DNA from: Moringa oleifera
Lineage: Eukaryota > Streptophyta > Magnoliopsida > Brassicales > Moringaceae
Length of the DNA: 64,000 nt
Direction of reading: 5' to 3'
Assembly: GCA_021397835.1 (NCBI GenBank)
Contig: JAJFZO010000609.1
Location: forward strand, 6,698,001-6,762,000
In this document: positions 1-13,327 of the stretch, piece after piece
Position numbering within the stretch: position 1 is the stretch's first letter
Layout of the letters: each line of letters begins with the position of its first letter
The notes under the pieces: model-generated
What the model was told of the DNA's origin: nothing
Databases searched by the model: none
The model's input: only the letters and a program-made list of their open reading frames with translations
Program-made: the position numbers and the translations under genes

Positions 1-159
1 GTCTTCTTATGCTGTTAATATACAGTCAGGTTTTCAATTTGCTTTCCATCTAGAAAAATCAAAGGAATATCAGAAAGTAAAGACCAATCAGCCATTACAG
101 TGTATGTTTTGGTGTATATAAATCATTTTTTTTATTTACTTATTAGTTATTTTGTACAG

Positions 160-3100
160 AAAACTTCTATGGAGGTGACTACAGTGATCTCACCAGTACC
201 TGTGACTCTGGATGGAAGGATATCAGACTGAAAAAATCTCTTATGGAGTCAGCTAAAAGGATTCCTCTATCTGTCAAGAAACCATCCCCAGATTATATTG
301 AAGTCTCTCAAAACACCAAAGAAGATGATTGGCATATTGAAATTGCTGTTCCAAAAACCCGTAATGTTACTTTGGCAGATCTTCAAAATGAAGAATCCGA
401 GGGCAGTTGTGTTACCAAAACAATAGAAAGAATGACAACTGATGATGCAAGTATGCAAGAGGTCACATGTGGACATGCTCGAATGGATGATAAACGAGAG
501 TGTTCTCCAGTGTCCAACCTTGTTAGTGACAACTTTGACACAAAATCACCTACAGTTTCTCATGGCTGTCTACAGGATGGTGGTTTATTGAAGCCTATAG
601 GAAGAAATCAACTGTTCGCAGCAGAAGAAATTGGCAATGAGGAACAAGTATACACAACAAAGATGAGAGATCGCAGAAGCCTTGACTCTACAGTAACAGA
701 GTCTAGTTCAGCAACCAATCAGGGATGTTATTCACAAATGTCAATGAAATGATTTGCATCCGTAAACAACTTTTGGAGATTGAAAACAAACAGTCCAGTA
801 TAATGGATCATCTGCAGGTAACCTTTTTAAGGATTCTTCAGTATTAATTTAACCTAGATAATAGTTTGCTTCTAACTATTGTTATAAACCATTCTTCTCT
901 CTTTATTTGTACTCTTAAAAACCCCAGACAAAGTAGCTACTCGTAAGCCTCGTCAATCATTATCTGAATAAGTGCAAGCCATTTTTTGATATTGCCAACT
1001 TGTGCCAGGAAATCTAGCACAAAATATCTTTCAATTTCTTTTTCTTCAACTTACGATAGCCTTTTGGGTTCTGTATTCTGGATGTTTCTCTTTTCTTTCT
1101 TGCAAATCAGGGTAAATTAGGCAGGCCATGTTTATAGATCATGGCATCGTAGCCCTTATGCCTGAATGATCCTATACATCACTGTCTAGCACTCAAATTG
1201 TTGATTTCCTTGATCTTTTCTCCTAAATTTTTAAGTCATAATTGTTTGTATTGATGTTTACTTTCATGCATCTCAAAGTACTGGCGGCTTTCTCATCTGT
1301 TTAGTACCATTATCTGTTGATTTACAGGCATTTTCAACAGGCATAATGGACAGCTTGTCAATGTTACAGTCCAAGGTGTTGAGACTAGAATATGTAGTTG
1401 ATAGAATTTCCCAGGACCTTGTTCATGGGGGGAGATATTCTGATTCATTAAGCTCTAAACTTATGAAGCAAAACCAAAATATTTCTTCTCCTCGACTCTC
1501 TACATGCACTCCGAGGCCGTCTGTCGATATTTACAATAGACAATCTTCATTGTTGTCTGTGAAACACGCTGAGATTTGGGATGAAAAAGCACTTGGGGCA
1601 AGCAGACCAAGCAATTTTGTTAAAAAAAGTGTGGAGATCTGGACCAATCCTGTAAAGATTGGTAGAAATCCTGCAGAGGACATACAAAAGACCTCTCGGC
1701 AGGCAACCCAAGTTATGGGCCAAACTAGAAAAACTGATAACGTCTTTGCTTCAGTTTTGGGTTCCAATGTGAGACAAAACAGTTCAAACAGCAACAATGG
1801 CCCATGGCAACGTTTGAAAGGTTTTCTTTGTGAAGGGGAGCTCGACTCTGCATATGTGGAAGCTCTTTCTTCTGGTGATGAGTCTGTTCTTGTTGAGCTT
1901 CTTGAGAGAACTGGTCCTGTGTTGGAAAGTTTATCCCATGACACTGTAAGTGAGGTTCTCAGTACTTTGGCATCATTCCTCCTAGAGCAACGATTCATCA
2001 AATCCGTAATTCCTTGGTTGCAGCAGGCAAGTTGCTATACTGTCTGACTATTTGTTTGAATTTTCATTCTCCATATCTCTATGCATTGCTTCTCTTAATT
2101 CCTCATGTTGATGCTTGATGTAAGCTATTTGATGCTTTTTGAGATAGTAGAGCTAGAAAATACTAGATATGAAAGTGAGCAAATTGGTGCATATTGTTGC
2201 CTAGTGTGCAGCAGCATGATGCTTACCTAGGCTGGACAATTGAGACTATGCATTATTCCGTACCTGCATCTCTTAATTGGGTTTGATTTGCTTTTTAGCA
2301 CCAAAATACAGAATTGTTTATCATATTCCAGTCAAATATCAGTGAGTCTTTCAAAATTCCATCAGTTTGAGCTTTGTGTACTTGATATTGTAAATCTCTT
2401 TTAATATCTAAGTAAAATTTTGTAATATTGAAATAATATGGAATGTCTCATTGTACTCCAGAAAGTATAATTGATATCTTAAATTCTCTATGGATTTCTC
2501 TTTTGCATTATGCATAAATAGACAGCTAGATATACAGAGATGCACATTGACTCAATGTCGTGAAGCCATCATGGAGACGCTGACCATGTCAATTGGTTAA
2601 GCTGGAGAAGTCCTCAATAACTTGGACCAGACCATAGTGTTATGGTGTTTAGCACTTACATTTTTCCTTGGATCTGTTTTTGTGGGTGAATTTGCTTGAT
2701 AAAATATTATGAAATACTGTGTCGGAGACACTGGACATGCCTGGACTTAGGATATACTTCATATTATTTGTTTTATTGCAATGCAATTTGACTACTATGT
2801 TTTCTCCTTGTGTCTTAGTTTTGAACAAAGATACTATTTATCATTTTAATAAATGTAGGATGCACTGCAACTAGCACATAGATGAAGCTTTATTACTTAA
2901 TTTCATGTTAATGGATCTTCCGTGAAATACTGAAAATGGAGGTCTCATTACTCCCAATATTGTTCCTTAGCTCCAGGAAGTTTGTATGTGTATGGTTTCT
3001 GAATATATTTCAAGACTTCGAGTGAACAAAATCTCTTGATAATTAGCTAAGTGGACTTCACTTTTATTTATTCTATCTTTTTGTTTCATTTCCTTGTGTG

Positions 3101-5102
3101 GCAACATTTACAATGGTCTGCAACAAAACTCACTCTATTTAATTTTCTCTTTTTAGGTTGTGGATTTAAGCACAATGCATGGACCAAGTCATCTTGTTTC
3201 CTCTGCAAAAGCAAGACATGAATTTTTGTCTGCAATTCAGGAGGTTTTGAACATGGAGTTTTCTAATCCTGCTGAGAGAAGATCAGTCATTCAACTTGCA
3301 ATGAAGTTGCGCCAAGTATGGGGTATGTGGGACTTCTTATATCTTTATTGATGCACATATCACATGAAATTGGTAGTCAATCTAATTTTACATTATCATT
3401 TATTCAAATTTGTTCAATGAAAGAGGAAAAGGTGAAAATGGAACAAGAATCGCCTGGAGCATGTAGTACTAACCATATTCTAGTCTGTCCAGATTTTCAA
3501 AATTGCCAACTGTTGTTGATAATCTTGTATCTTTTAGGTCTTGAAGGGAACTTCATATTCTGAGATTTAGGAGTCGAACTGAACTTAAAAGATGACCTTT
3601 GTTCTTCAGCACTACTAGTGGTACTATATGAGAGAAAAGTTAGTTCGCCTCTTATGATTTATTGCAGATTACATCATTTGTGAATTAATTCTTGAGTTAC
3701 TTGAAAAGTGTGCTACATATTTAGTGCACGTGCATGTACATATGTGTGATCTGTTCTTTATGAACAAAAATCACGTTTGTAATTTACCATTCCTTACTGT
3801 GCTGCCTCAAAATTGACCTAACCTAGTCTAAATTCTTTTATTCTTTAAGGATTCAACAAATAATTTGTATAATTTTTGCTGATAAGATGCTTTGGTATTT
3901 TAGAAATTCTTATGTGAGAGAATAATGATCAACAATGGTATGCTCATGTTTGTTATCATAACACTGATGCTGAAAGTGTCGATGGCAATGGCAGCAGCTT
4001 TAGTGATGGTGCTAATTTATGACATTGGGTAATGGTCTAACAAAGCTCAATTCAACTGAACTCATCTTGACTAACATTAGCTGTAAACTAGATGCAGATA
4101 CTAACGCTTGGGTTACTTTGTCCTGATTAAAAAGAAAAACACTTGGTTAACTTCGCAATCAATTTGCGTTAAGATACTGATGAATGGTGATGTCAAAGAC
4201 AGAAATGAGTGGTGATAAAGTCAAAATGGCCATGGTTGCATGTAGTACTGGCTGTAATAGTGATAGTGGTGGCGACCATGAGGAGGAATAGAGTAGTGGT
4301 GGCGACAATGAGGTATAATAGAGTAGTGGTGGCATTAAATGTACACTGCATAGCTACATAAATAATTTTTTTAAAAATGAGAAATAGCTGTGCAAATAAT
4401 TAAGGTGGAGGTGAAAATGATAGTTATTCTGTTAGTGGCAAGTGTTATAGCTGGTAGGAAATCTAGTAACTGCTAATGATGGTAATGGTAGTAGTACCAC
4501 CAATGAGCTACGGTCCTAGTTTTAATGGTGGCTTTAGGGATGGTTGTTAATGGATCTATAATGTCAAACAGCTGTAATGGAAATGACATACTATTGATGC
4601 TTCTGACAATTATGGAATGATGACAAGCAACATTATCAAGAATAATATTCGGAGTGGTTACTACTAGTTCGAGTCATAACGCAGAAATGTATTATGCATT
4701 TTCAAAAAACTTATGACTCAAACAGTTTAGGTTATGTTCAATATTAGTTATTCAGAATTTGTGATTTAGTTGATCAAGAATAGAATTTCTATATTTTGGG
4801 TGAACATAAAAACAACCTATTTAACCGTTTCAAAAGTCTTGATCTGCACATGTCTCGATTAGATAATGAATGACATGATCTGATTACTATAACTCATTTA
4901 ACAGAGGAAGTGTATATTCGGTCATGTTTTAGTTAATTTTTTATATGAAAATTTTCCTATTTACCCTATTAATTTTACGTGTTCCTTTCCAGTTAACTAT
5001 GACAACAACTTGCGTAAAGTTATGACTGTTGTTTGACTGTAAACATTTTATGCTTATGTAAATCAACAATGGATTTCACAATTTGCAGGGAAATGCTCTT
5101 GA
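160..5102 (+). CDS. TORTIFOLIA1/SPIRAL2-like microtubule-associated protein, C-terminal part (5' end outside window)
   Basis: Plant-specific protein of the TOR1/SPR2 family, which binds cortical microtubules and controls the direction of organ growth. The N-terminal HEAT repeats lie upstream of this window. Exons seen: 160-817, 1328-2026, 3157-3322 and 5089-5102. The last exon adds only 14 coding bases and ends the protein in VWGKCS. Family features are the coiled-coil stretch (IRKQLLEIENKQSS, then LQSKVLRLEYVVDRISQDLV) and the C-terminal domain starting NGPWQRLKGFL and running through AKARHEFLSAIQEV to RRSVIQLAMKLRQVW. Intron 2 (2027-3156) has a GC donor. Oddity: within the first exon the frame must shift near 735-745. 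The upstream frame stops at 750-752, while the downstream frame (VNEMICIRKQLLEIE) fits the family and runs cleanly into exon 2. The family assignment is secure; whether the copy is functional is open. Confidence 0.9.
4265..4341. repeat. 30-bp tandem repeat in intron 3 of the TOR1-like gene
   Basis: Two near-identical 30-bp units (4265-4294 and 4295-4324) plus a partial third, each beginning AGTGGTGGCGAC. They lie in a GGT/GAT-rich low-complexity stretch (about 3960-4560) of the 1.77-kb intron 3323-5088. I see no coding function here. Confidence 0.7.
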
Positions 5103-6790
5103 AAATTGGGTATTCAGAAGCACATTTTGCAAAGGAACAGGCTGCACATGCCAATTACAAACCTACTGTACCTACATGATTAAAGAGTCATTGTAGCTTA
5201 TGATTATGTAGACTGGACACCTGATGATAGTTTAGGCAGTAGCTCTAGCCGTGTAGGTCGTTGCATGTGTAATATCATTGTTATTCCATCTATTCTGTTC
5301 TGTCATACCCATAAACCCTTCCATTTATTTGATATATTCCATCAACAGTAGCGTTATATGTATTTCACTTTAAAGGGACTTTATTTGATGCGATTTCCCT
5401 CTTGATAACTGCATTTTATCATTTTTACCAATTTGTACTTTTTTTAAGATCTCCCATTGTGTAACTGAAGAAATCCCATCTGTGGATAAATGTGGATATA
5501 TTCATTTCATCAGATGCATACATGCCAATAGGAAAACGGTTTTTTTTTTTTTTTTTTGTAGGAAAACCCTTCTAGTAATCAGCCAAAGTATGGGTTCCCA
5601 CACTTTAGGATCCATATGCTCTCATTCGGTAACCTTCTGCATTGGAAATGTAGTCCTCTTGTTGCACCCCCACAATATAACTTATTCATTTAACGTAATA
5701 TAATAAATAATATCAAAAAATTTGTTAAAATATTTGATTTAATTCAAATAAAAATAAATGAATGAACTTATATTAAAGATCACGTAAAATATAATTTTGT
5801 TAGTGTGATTTTATATTATTAAGATAAATCAGTTTGTATTAATGGAATAACGATGAATGTTTCCTAAGACATAATGATTTTTTTTTTGTTGAAAAATAAC
5901 ATTTCAATTCATAAAAATAACTGAACAATTTAAGATTGTTTTCATTCACAAAATGAATTTTTGTTTTAAATGAAGGAAAGAAAGAAGAATGAAATTTTTT
6001 GCATGATTGAAATAATTATGAAGATACAGTTTAAAAGTATTAAAAAGTGACTTTTAAAGAGAATGATGTTTTTAAAACAAATGTGAAAAATAATCTCTTT
6101 CTTCCAATAAAAAGGAAAGACACATTTCTAACTGGAAAAAAAAAATTGATGCATCTTTAATGAAAAAACATATTTTCACTTTTCTTTTATATATCTTCCA
6201 TTTAGAAAATTAAAAAAAAATTTCTTTCCGCTTTTTCATACTTTTCTAACAATTCTTCATAGAAATGAAAATTTTGTAAAATGTGAATGATACTGTGAAC
6301 ACTTAGAGAGAGTATAGTTAGAAAGAACGTACATTAAGATAGGTGTTTTATAGCTTTGAACCTTGATGACACATTATCGAATTTACTTGGTTAATTAGTA
6401 AACACGCCTTGAATTATTCAACCATCATCGTAAACCAAAACAATAGTATTTATATAGTCTCTTCTTGGACATAGTTGATTCTCACAATTGTATTCAATTT
6501 GGCCTTGAAGAACTTACGATTAAATGAGTGTTGTAGAGAATTCAACCTTATCTTTTTTTTTTTTCCATACTGATATAAGTGATTTTCTATTAAGAGTATC
6601 CTATCATACTCTTTTGGATTTTCAAGCTATAAAAATCACTAAAAGTTTAGCTTATCCTAACACATATTGCATAAATCACTATTTTATCGTAAAAATAGGT
6701 AGAAGATATAATTTTTTTAGTGCAACTATTGAGACCTTCATAACTTAAATATCCCGTTAGAAACTTAAACCTTGGGATTTCTAGTTATTT
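5103..6790. other. 3' UTR of the TOR1-like gene, then AT-rich intergenic DNA
   Basis: The first few hundred bases are the likely 3' UTR. The rest is AT-rich with poly-T runs (near 5540, 5878 and 6550) and only short chance ORFs. The 3' LTR of the copia remnant that follows could lie at about 6400-6800, but I could not define it. Confidence 0.5.
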
Positions 6791-7134
6791 AAGTTTGATG
6801 TCATTCCCCTTGATGAGCATTTTACTTTGTCCCAAGATAAACCTTTAGTAAATGGATTAGTAAGCTTATCTTTTGATCTTATATAATCAATAAAGATTGT
6901 TTTATTTGAAAGTAACTACTTGACAATATTGTGTCTTAGACGAATGTGTCTAGAATTATCATTGTATAAGTTACTTTATCCATTATCAATTGCTAATTGG
7001 CTATCAGGCTATCATAATAAATATATAAGTATGCACAGGCTTTGGCTAGTACATAATGCCTCTAAGAAATTATGAATCCATTCTGCTTCTTCTTAAACCA
7101 AAAATATAAATTTTAATTCTATAATGAACTTGGC

Positions 7135-7156
7135 TATATATATATATATATATATA
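7135..7156. repeat. (TA)n microsatellite
   Basis: About 11 TA units inside the RNase H end of the copia remnant. Confidence 0.9.
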
Positions 7157-9256
7157 CATATTTGTTTAAAAGACTTCCATGAATGGCTTCACCTTCGATT
7201 ATGGAAACATAATCACTAAAGGATCTACGTCTTTACTATTTGATATTCAATTAGCATTTATACTCTTCAAGTATAGCTGAATATTTAATATAATGTGACC
7301 TATAGTTCAAGGTATATTTTAGGTATATAAGAATTCTAATTAACGCCTTTAAGTGATCTTTACTTGGATTCTTGTAAACCTACTTAGTTTCTTTATGAAA
7401 TAAGCTATGTCAAAATGTGTGTAGTTTGTCAAGTACATTAGATTGTTAATGATATGAAAACACTCTAATTGAAATATAATTTGGTCATTATTTTTCACCA
7501 AATGTAGATTTATACCCATAGGTATTTTTATATTTATTATATATATTTTAAATATTTTAGTGCAACTGAGATAACAGTAATCTATCTAATATCTTAAAAA
7601 TTTCAATACCTAGTATGGCATTTACTATGTCCATATCTCCACATCAAAGTTTTTAGTCAATATTCTCTTTGTAGTTTTAATGATATTGTCATTGCTACCT
7701 ATAATTAACACATTACCCACATAGAAATATAGTATCACATATTCGTTCATTGTGATTTTAGCATAAATATGTTAATTATATTTTTTGATTTTAAAACAAT
7801 CTGACATCATTACTTAGTCAACCTTTATATGCCATTATTTTGGTGCTTATTTTAATCCATACAAAGATTTAACTAGCTTATATACCTTATTTTCTTGTCC
7901 AATTATAATAAACCTATTAAGTTGTTGCACGTAGAGCCTTTCTTATAATTCACCATTCAAGAAAACTATCTTAACATTTGTTTGATAAATTTCAATATTA
8001 TTCAATGCAACAATAGCCATGAGCATTATAATGGATGTTATTTTTGTAACTGGAAAATATGTATAGAAAAGCTTTGCTTAAAACTTTCAATAATTAATTT
8101 AGCCTTATATTTATCAATTAATTCACTTGGTTCTAATTTCTTTTTGAAAAATCCGCGTATAACCCAAAGACTTGTTTTCTAAAGGAAGATCAATTAACTC
8201 TTAAATGTGGTTTTGCAAAATGGATTCAATTTCACTATTAACAGCCTCAATCCAAAATGGAGCTTCAATGTTTGAGGCTCGTTTTTTGTAAATAAGTTAG
8301 AAAGTCATGTCCAATGATTTTGACTTTTTGATTTGCAGTACTATAGATTCTTTTCAAAGAAAACATCTTTTGTATACCTTTACAAGGAAATGTACTTTTA
8401 TAAAATGAAGCATTTTTTAAATTGAACAATTGTATTTCATGCACATTAGGAATGCCGAATTTATGCACTAGAAATCGATATACACTATTGTCATTTGCAT
8501 ATTTAATAAATATGTAATCAATAGTTTTTGTTTTTATCTTTATTTTGTTATGGTTAGGAACAATCACCTTAATTAAGCACTCCTACCTTTTCACGTGTTT
8601 TTAGCAAGATTTTCAACTTTTCATAATTCATAAGGAGTCGCGTTGTTTTTCTTGTGAGACATTTTATTAAGAACATGGGTTGCATATAAAATAACTTCCT
8701 TTGCATGTTTTGGGGTAACTAAATCTCATCAACATAGTACTAATCATTTCTTTTAATATATGATTTTTATGTTCAATTACCCATTAGATTAAGGTGAATA
8801 AGAGAGATAATTTGATGAATAATCCCATGTTCTAAGTAGAATTCACCAAATAATATTTCATATCACCAACTTTGCTACTCTTCTTTTGTTTTTTATTTTC
8901 AATATAAGTTGATTTTCAACCTTGTTCTTATAATGTTTAAACACTTCTAAAGTTTCATTTTTGCTTCTTAGTAAATACACGTAATATTATTTTGTGCAAT
9001 CGTCAATAAAAGTAATACAATACTTTTTACCATCTTTAGTTTGCATAAAACTTATAAAATCAAAGATACTGTTATGAATCAACTCAAGAGATTCAGTGTC
9101 TTTCAATTGTTTGAAATGATGTTTTAGCTAATTTAACTTTTAGGCATGTTTCACACTTAGAATTAATGTGAAATGTAGGTAATAAATCTAAGTTTATTAG
9201 TTTATATAAAAAAAATTATTATTCACATGTCTTAATCTATAATGGTATAAATTAAA

Positions 9257-9758
9257 GGGTTAATTACATCAAGAGAACAAGTATTTTATTTACAATCTCA
9301 AATTAAGACCTAGAAAAAAATTCATCTAATTAAAACTCACATTTTTGTTAGATTCTCAATATAGAACTTTCATCTATAATTTTTATTGATGTCAACAGTT
9401 TTATATACACATTTGATGTGCATGTGATTTTTACTTATGCAATTACCCTAATGCTCTTTTAGAATATTATCAAAACAAACAAAATATTCTTTCTTCGTAT
9501 CAAGCTTAGTAAGAACATATAAAATATAAATATTTAAAGAGAATAAGAATAAAAAAAATTATTTAAAAGAGTATTATGGTAATTCGATAAGTAAAATCAC
9601 ATGCACATCTCGTGTGTGCGCAAAACCATTAATATGAACAAAAATTAAGAAAGTCTCATATTGAGAATCCAACAAAAATATAAATCTTAAATAGATGTAA
9701 TATTCTTTTATAAGTCCAATTTGAGATCGTAAGTAAAATGCATGTCTTCTTCATGTAA
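9257..9758. mobile_element. Foldback MITE, 502 bp, with 9-bp target-site duplication
   Basis: The two halves are imperfect inverted repeats of about 210 bp: the left arm from 9262 matches the reverse complement of the right arm ending at 9758, including a shared GATTCTCAATAT-like core and a GATGTGCATGTGATTTT core. It is flanked on both sides by TAAATTAAA (9248-9256 and 9759-9767). Removing the element and one copy of the duplication rejoins the copia frame as VESFNLYHYRLRHVN. The 9-bp duplication fits Mutator-like MITEs. The left end begins GGGTTAATTACA; the right end appears to have lost a few terminal bases. No coding capacity. Confidence 0.85.
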
Positions 9759-10904
9759 TAAATTAAAAGACTCAACCAAATAAGAAGAACTAGCAACAAT
9801 TTTATCATTATTGAAATCACGAAGTACAATCACTTAATTCATTTTAAATAACCCATCAATTTAATACATTTTACTTTGAACATCCATGTTTGATCATCAC
9901 AAACTTTTAGATTGTAAACTCATTCTTAATGAGCAATGATTCAAAACCAAGTTCTTACGAATATGTGGTCATGAAGCACATCATTCAAAATGAGTTCTTT
10001 ACTTGAACTCAGCTTAACCATAATTTTACTAATACCTTTAATTTTGAAAGTTGTAGAAATACGCATAAAAAGCTGTCTTCTACCAACTAATTGCTACATA
10101 GAAAAGAATATATTTTTATCAGAAGAAACATAATGAGTAGCACCATTGTTTATTAACCATTCTCTTGATTTATCCACTAAATTAACTTTAAACGCTATAA
10201 AGCATTATGTCAATAACATTGCTTGCTAAAATTTCTTCCTTGGTTACATGTATTCTTACAATAATCCTCGGTATGGTGACTTGTTTATGATGAACATAAC
10301 ATTTCTTATTTAATTTCTTAGACTTCCTAGGTTGTACCTTGATCAAATTACTTTTTCTTTTTTTGTAATATTCTATTTCATCTATGTTTACTTTGGACTC
10401 CATGGTTTGTTTTCTAGTGTTATTTTCAGATATCTATCCTCCTTTATCTTTAACCATAAAACTACATTTTCAATTCCCATTTCTTTGCATTTGTTGACTT
10501 AAATAATCTTGAACTGCTTCTAAAATGGTGGTAATTTTTCATTTATGACAATCATTTGGAATGTCTCACTTAGCATTTTATTTTTTGCATGTATCTCATG
10601 CAAAATCAGTTGTAATTCTTGGACCTAACTAATGATCATTTTTTTAATCTATTATTTTGTAATCCAAAAATTTGCAACAATAAATTTTTTCAGGTCAACA
10701 TCTTTTGCATTATATTTTTTCTCCAAAGATTTGCACAGTTTTTTAGTAGTTTTGATTTGATTATAAATATATAATATATTCTCCAACCAATTGAAGATAT
10801 AATTCTTACATAGAAAGTTAAAAGATATTTCCATACTTTTATAATGGCCATCGTAAGTTTATTATTTTCATATCTTATTAGAATAGAAGTATCATCTCGT
10901 TAAA

Positions 10905-11407
10905 TGTTATACCTGCTATGGGCATACCACCAATTGGGAATCGACACATCATCAAGGTCAGACCCAATCAATTAGCTTATTCCATATTAATCATTCAACA
11001 AACCCAACTAAGCCTAAACTGCTAATAGCAGACCTGGTACCTCAACTTTGAAATAACTAAGACCTATTGTAACCAATTAGTCCTATGACTTCTAAATTAG
11101 TGCAAATTTCTGAGGATGATTTACAATAACGATGGCCTGAGATCCTTTAATATTCTTTCATTAATATCTGTCAGGAGTTGTCAAGAGTCTTCAATGTAAT
11201 GCCTTTGAATCAGGAATTTTCAATGATCCTTGCTAAGAATCCTTTTGAAAGGCCTATAAAGGTCACAAGTATCTCTTTCTTAAACTCTTAACGTCTACTT
11301 GATTACTAAATATGAACCTAAGCATCAGAAATATCTCTTTTTGTAGGTTAAGAACCCTTTTTTTTTTTTTATCGTAGTTCAAATCAAGTAATTTTTAAGT
11401 GATAATA
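10905..11407 (+). repeat. Probable 5' LTR of gypsy element 1
   Basis: Starts TGTTATACCTGC, has a TATAAA-like signal near 11257, and ends just before a sequence (11408-11427) resembling a decayed tTTGGCGCCGTCTGTGGGAA primer-binding region of plant gypsy elements. Ends are set by eye. No matching 3' LTR was found. Confidence 0.5.
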
Positions 11408-11696
11408 TTTCGTGTTATCTATGAGAAGTTCATATGAAAACCAATGCTGCCTTGAAAAAAACCTTTAAACCAGACTTTCATCACTAGATGGAACCTAAGA
11501 TCACAAACCATTACTCAAGCTTCTGATGGCATAGCTCCCAATACTATATCACCATCGAAACTAGCTACTTAAGCCCCAAAACTTAAGCAATAATTAGAGG
11601 AACAACATCTTTTGCTTAAAGACAATAAAAAGTAAATAGAAAAGTTATAGAAGATTATCACTGAGTAGCAACAATAACTCTAGCATCTAAGGCCGT

Positions 11697-13327
11697 CTTA
11701 ACCACCCTCGCATAAATAACAAGTTAAGTCTTTAGTCATTGGATCCTATCATAGGCTGACTTCCTCACCTTTTGAGGATGCCAACACACCACCCTTTGTG
11801 TCACTCCGTAAGCTAGCTTGCCATAATTGGATAACCCATGTTGACAATGCCCTTTATTCTTATGGCAAAAAATTAACAAATTGGATGATAAGTTTCGGTA
11901 AATAATACATGTAAATTGGCTAAAGTGATAATGAACAAGCTTGCCCCAAAAGTGGTCAAGAGCCCTCAAACATAAAGTTATGACGACATCGCGAATCCCT
12001 GGGTTCCCATCGAAACATTTAAAGATGCCTTGTTGTTATTGTATGCCACAGATGCAAAACACTGTAATTTATTTCCCATCTTTTTCATGGGAGACATCTT
12101 GGTTTGGTATCATTCCCTAAAGCCTAGGTCAATTGCTTCACTCCAAGAGTTTGTCACCCTCATAGTCAAAGATTCGCTAATAAAATTAGCGACGAAAATG
12201 GAATAATCGACCTATGAGCTATCAGGCAAAACATGGATGAAGGGCTGCAAGAGTATGTAAATAGATTCTTCTAGGAGGCTTAACAAGTTCTCAACTTGAA
12301 AGATGAAGATGCCATCTCAGCCTTGTTGGGAAGTTTGTAGTCATTAGTTTTCTTTTAGTTAGTGATTGATGACAAGTCAAAGTCATGTATATCTTTATTA
12401 GACAAGGATAAAAAAGCAATAAGGGTTGAGGAAGCCCTGAAGAAGAAAAAGGTTGAGGTGGCACTCTTAGGTTGAGTAAGCCAACTAGTAGCTTTGGCAA
12501 TTGAAGTTAAAGCACCAGCTCATGTTAAGGCACCTAAATTGCATGAAAATAGATCTAAATCCAAAAGATAGGATAACAGAACCCACACCAACCTAAATGC
12601 TAGCAAAAAGTAAGTTTTAATGGATATATATGATGGAAAGCTACTTAAATGGCCTTGACCCATGCAATCTAAAACTATAAAGTAACCTAATAGATATTAG
12701 GACTTCTACTAAGATTATGACCATGACAGGAAAGACTAGCATCAACTAAAAAATAAGAACACAAACCTAATAAAAGTAAGACATTCATAGAGTTATGTGT
12801 GGATGCAAGGCAAAAGATGGGATAATAGCCCCTCAACTACCCTTAGACACATAAGTCGGAGCCCAATCAAAAGAATAACAGGGAACCTAACTTTTAAATA
12901 TGCTAAAGCCACTTGAAAATAACTAAATAGTCTATTTACCACCCTTTACTATGAACCAACTAGCTAAAGCACTTGGTCCACAATTATCAAGGAAGCCACT
13001 TGAATGATTGGTAATAGATGTGATCTTTCAAAGCCCTAAGTTTTAACTAGTTTCCAAGCCTCATAAACAGAAAATTAAAGTTAAAATTATGAATGTAGTC
13101 GATGTGGACCATTTCTAAGTCATTATTTTCTTAAAGGCGGATATGGCTTTTTAAGCATAATAATGAGGCTTTAATCATTGCCCTGTTGGTTGACAATTGC
13201 ATGGTGAAACAAGTTTTGGTAGATAGTGACACCTTAGTGGATATAATTTCTATAAGGTCCTCACATAGATGTGGTGCACTTAAGAAGACTTGTAGCAAAT
13301 CAATTCACGTCGAGGGCATCATCACTT
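11697..13327 (+). pseudogene. Gypsy gag-protease tandem unit 1
   Basis: First of three head-to-tail copies of about 1.63 kb. The gag core (FKDALLLLYATDA, then WYHSLKPRS) lies at about 12010-12170. A Lys/Glu-rich stretch is at about 12400-12480. The aspartic protease active-site region (VLVDSDTLVDII, from LVDGGSSADIL-like ancestry) is at about 13215-13245. It ends with the AATCAATTCACGTCGAGGGC segment and jumps back to gag in unit 2. Several in-frame stops. Confidence 0.8.

Larger units (their letters stand above)
6800..10860 (-). mobile_element. Decayed Ty1/copia retrotransposon, minus strand
   Basis: Polyprotein domains can be read in order from high to low coordinates, broken by stops and frameshifts. 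Gag at about 10430-10850 contains NYIFNWLENILYIY. A basic zinc-knuckle linker lies at about 10190-10400. The protease has EWLINNGATHYV near 10130-10170. GAG-pre-integrase and integrase (YRLRHVNNN, then DLLPTFHINSKCETC) lie at about 9050-9247 and 9768-9840, with the end of integrase (VYRFLVHKFGIP) at 8265-8567. Reverse transcriptase at about 7560-8260 has KLVKSLYGLK, and YVGN where YVDD is usual. RNase H remains at about 6830-7110. No LTRs were found; the 5' side stops at the gypsy LTR near 10905. The foldback element at 9257-9758 interrupts it. An old, inactive copy. Confidence 0.85.

Noticed and set aside
640..740. A small intron (647-722) explaining the frame change in the TOR1-like exon
   Set aside because: Splicing there would keep the upstream frame and still reach the stop at 750; it would also remove residues that look like family sequence.
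5482..6748. Short plus-strand ORFs as genes
   Set aside because: Compositionally biased, run through poly-T tracts, and have no recognisable family.
8265..8567. 100-aa minus-strand ORF as a host gene
   Set aside because: It matches the copia integrase/RT linker (VYRFLVHKFGIP) and belongs to the copia remnant.
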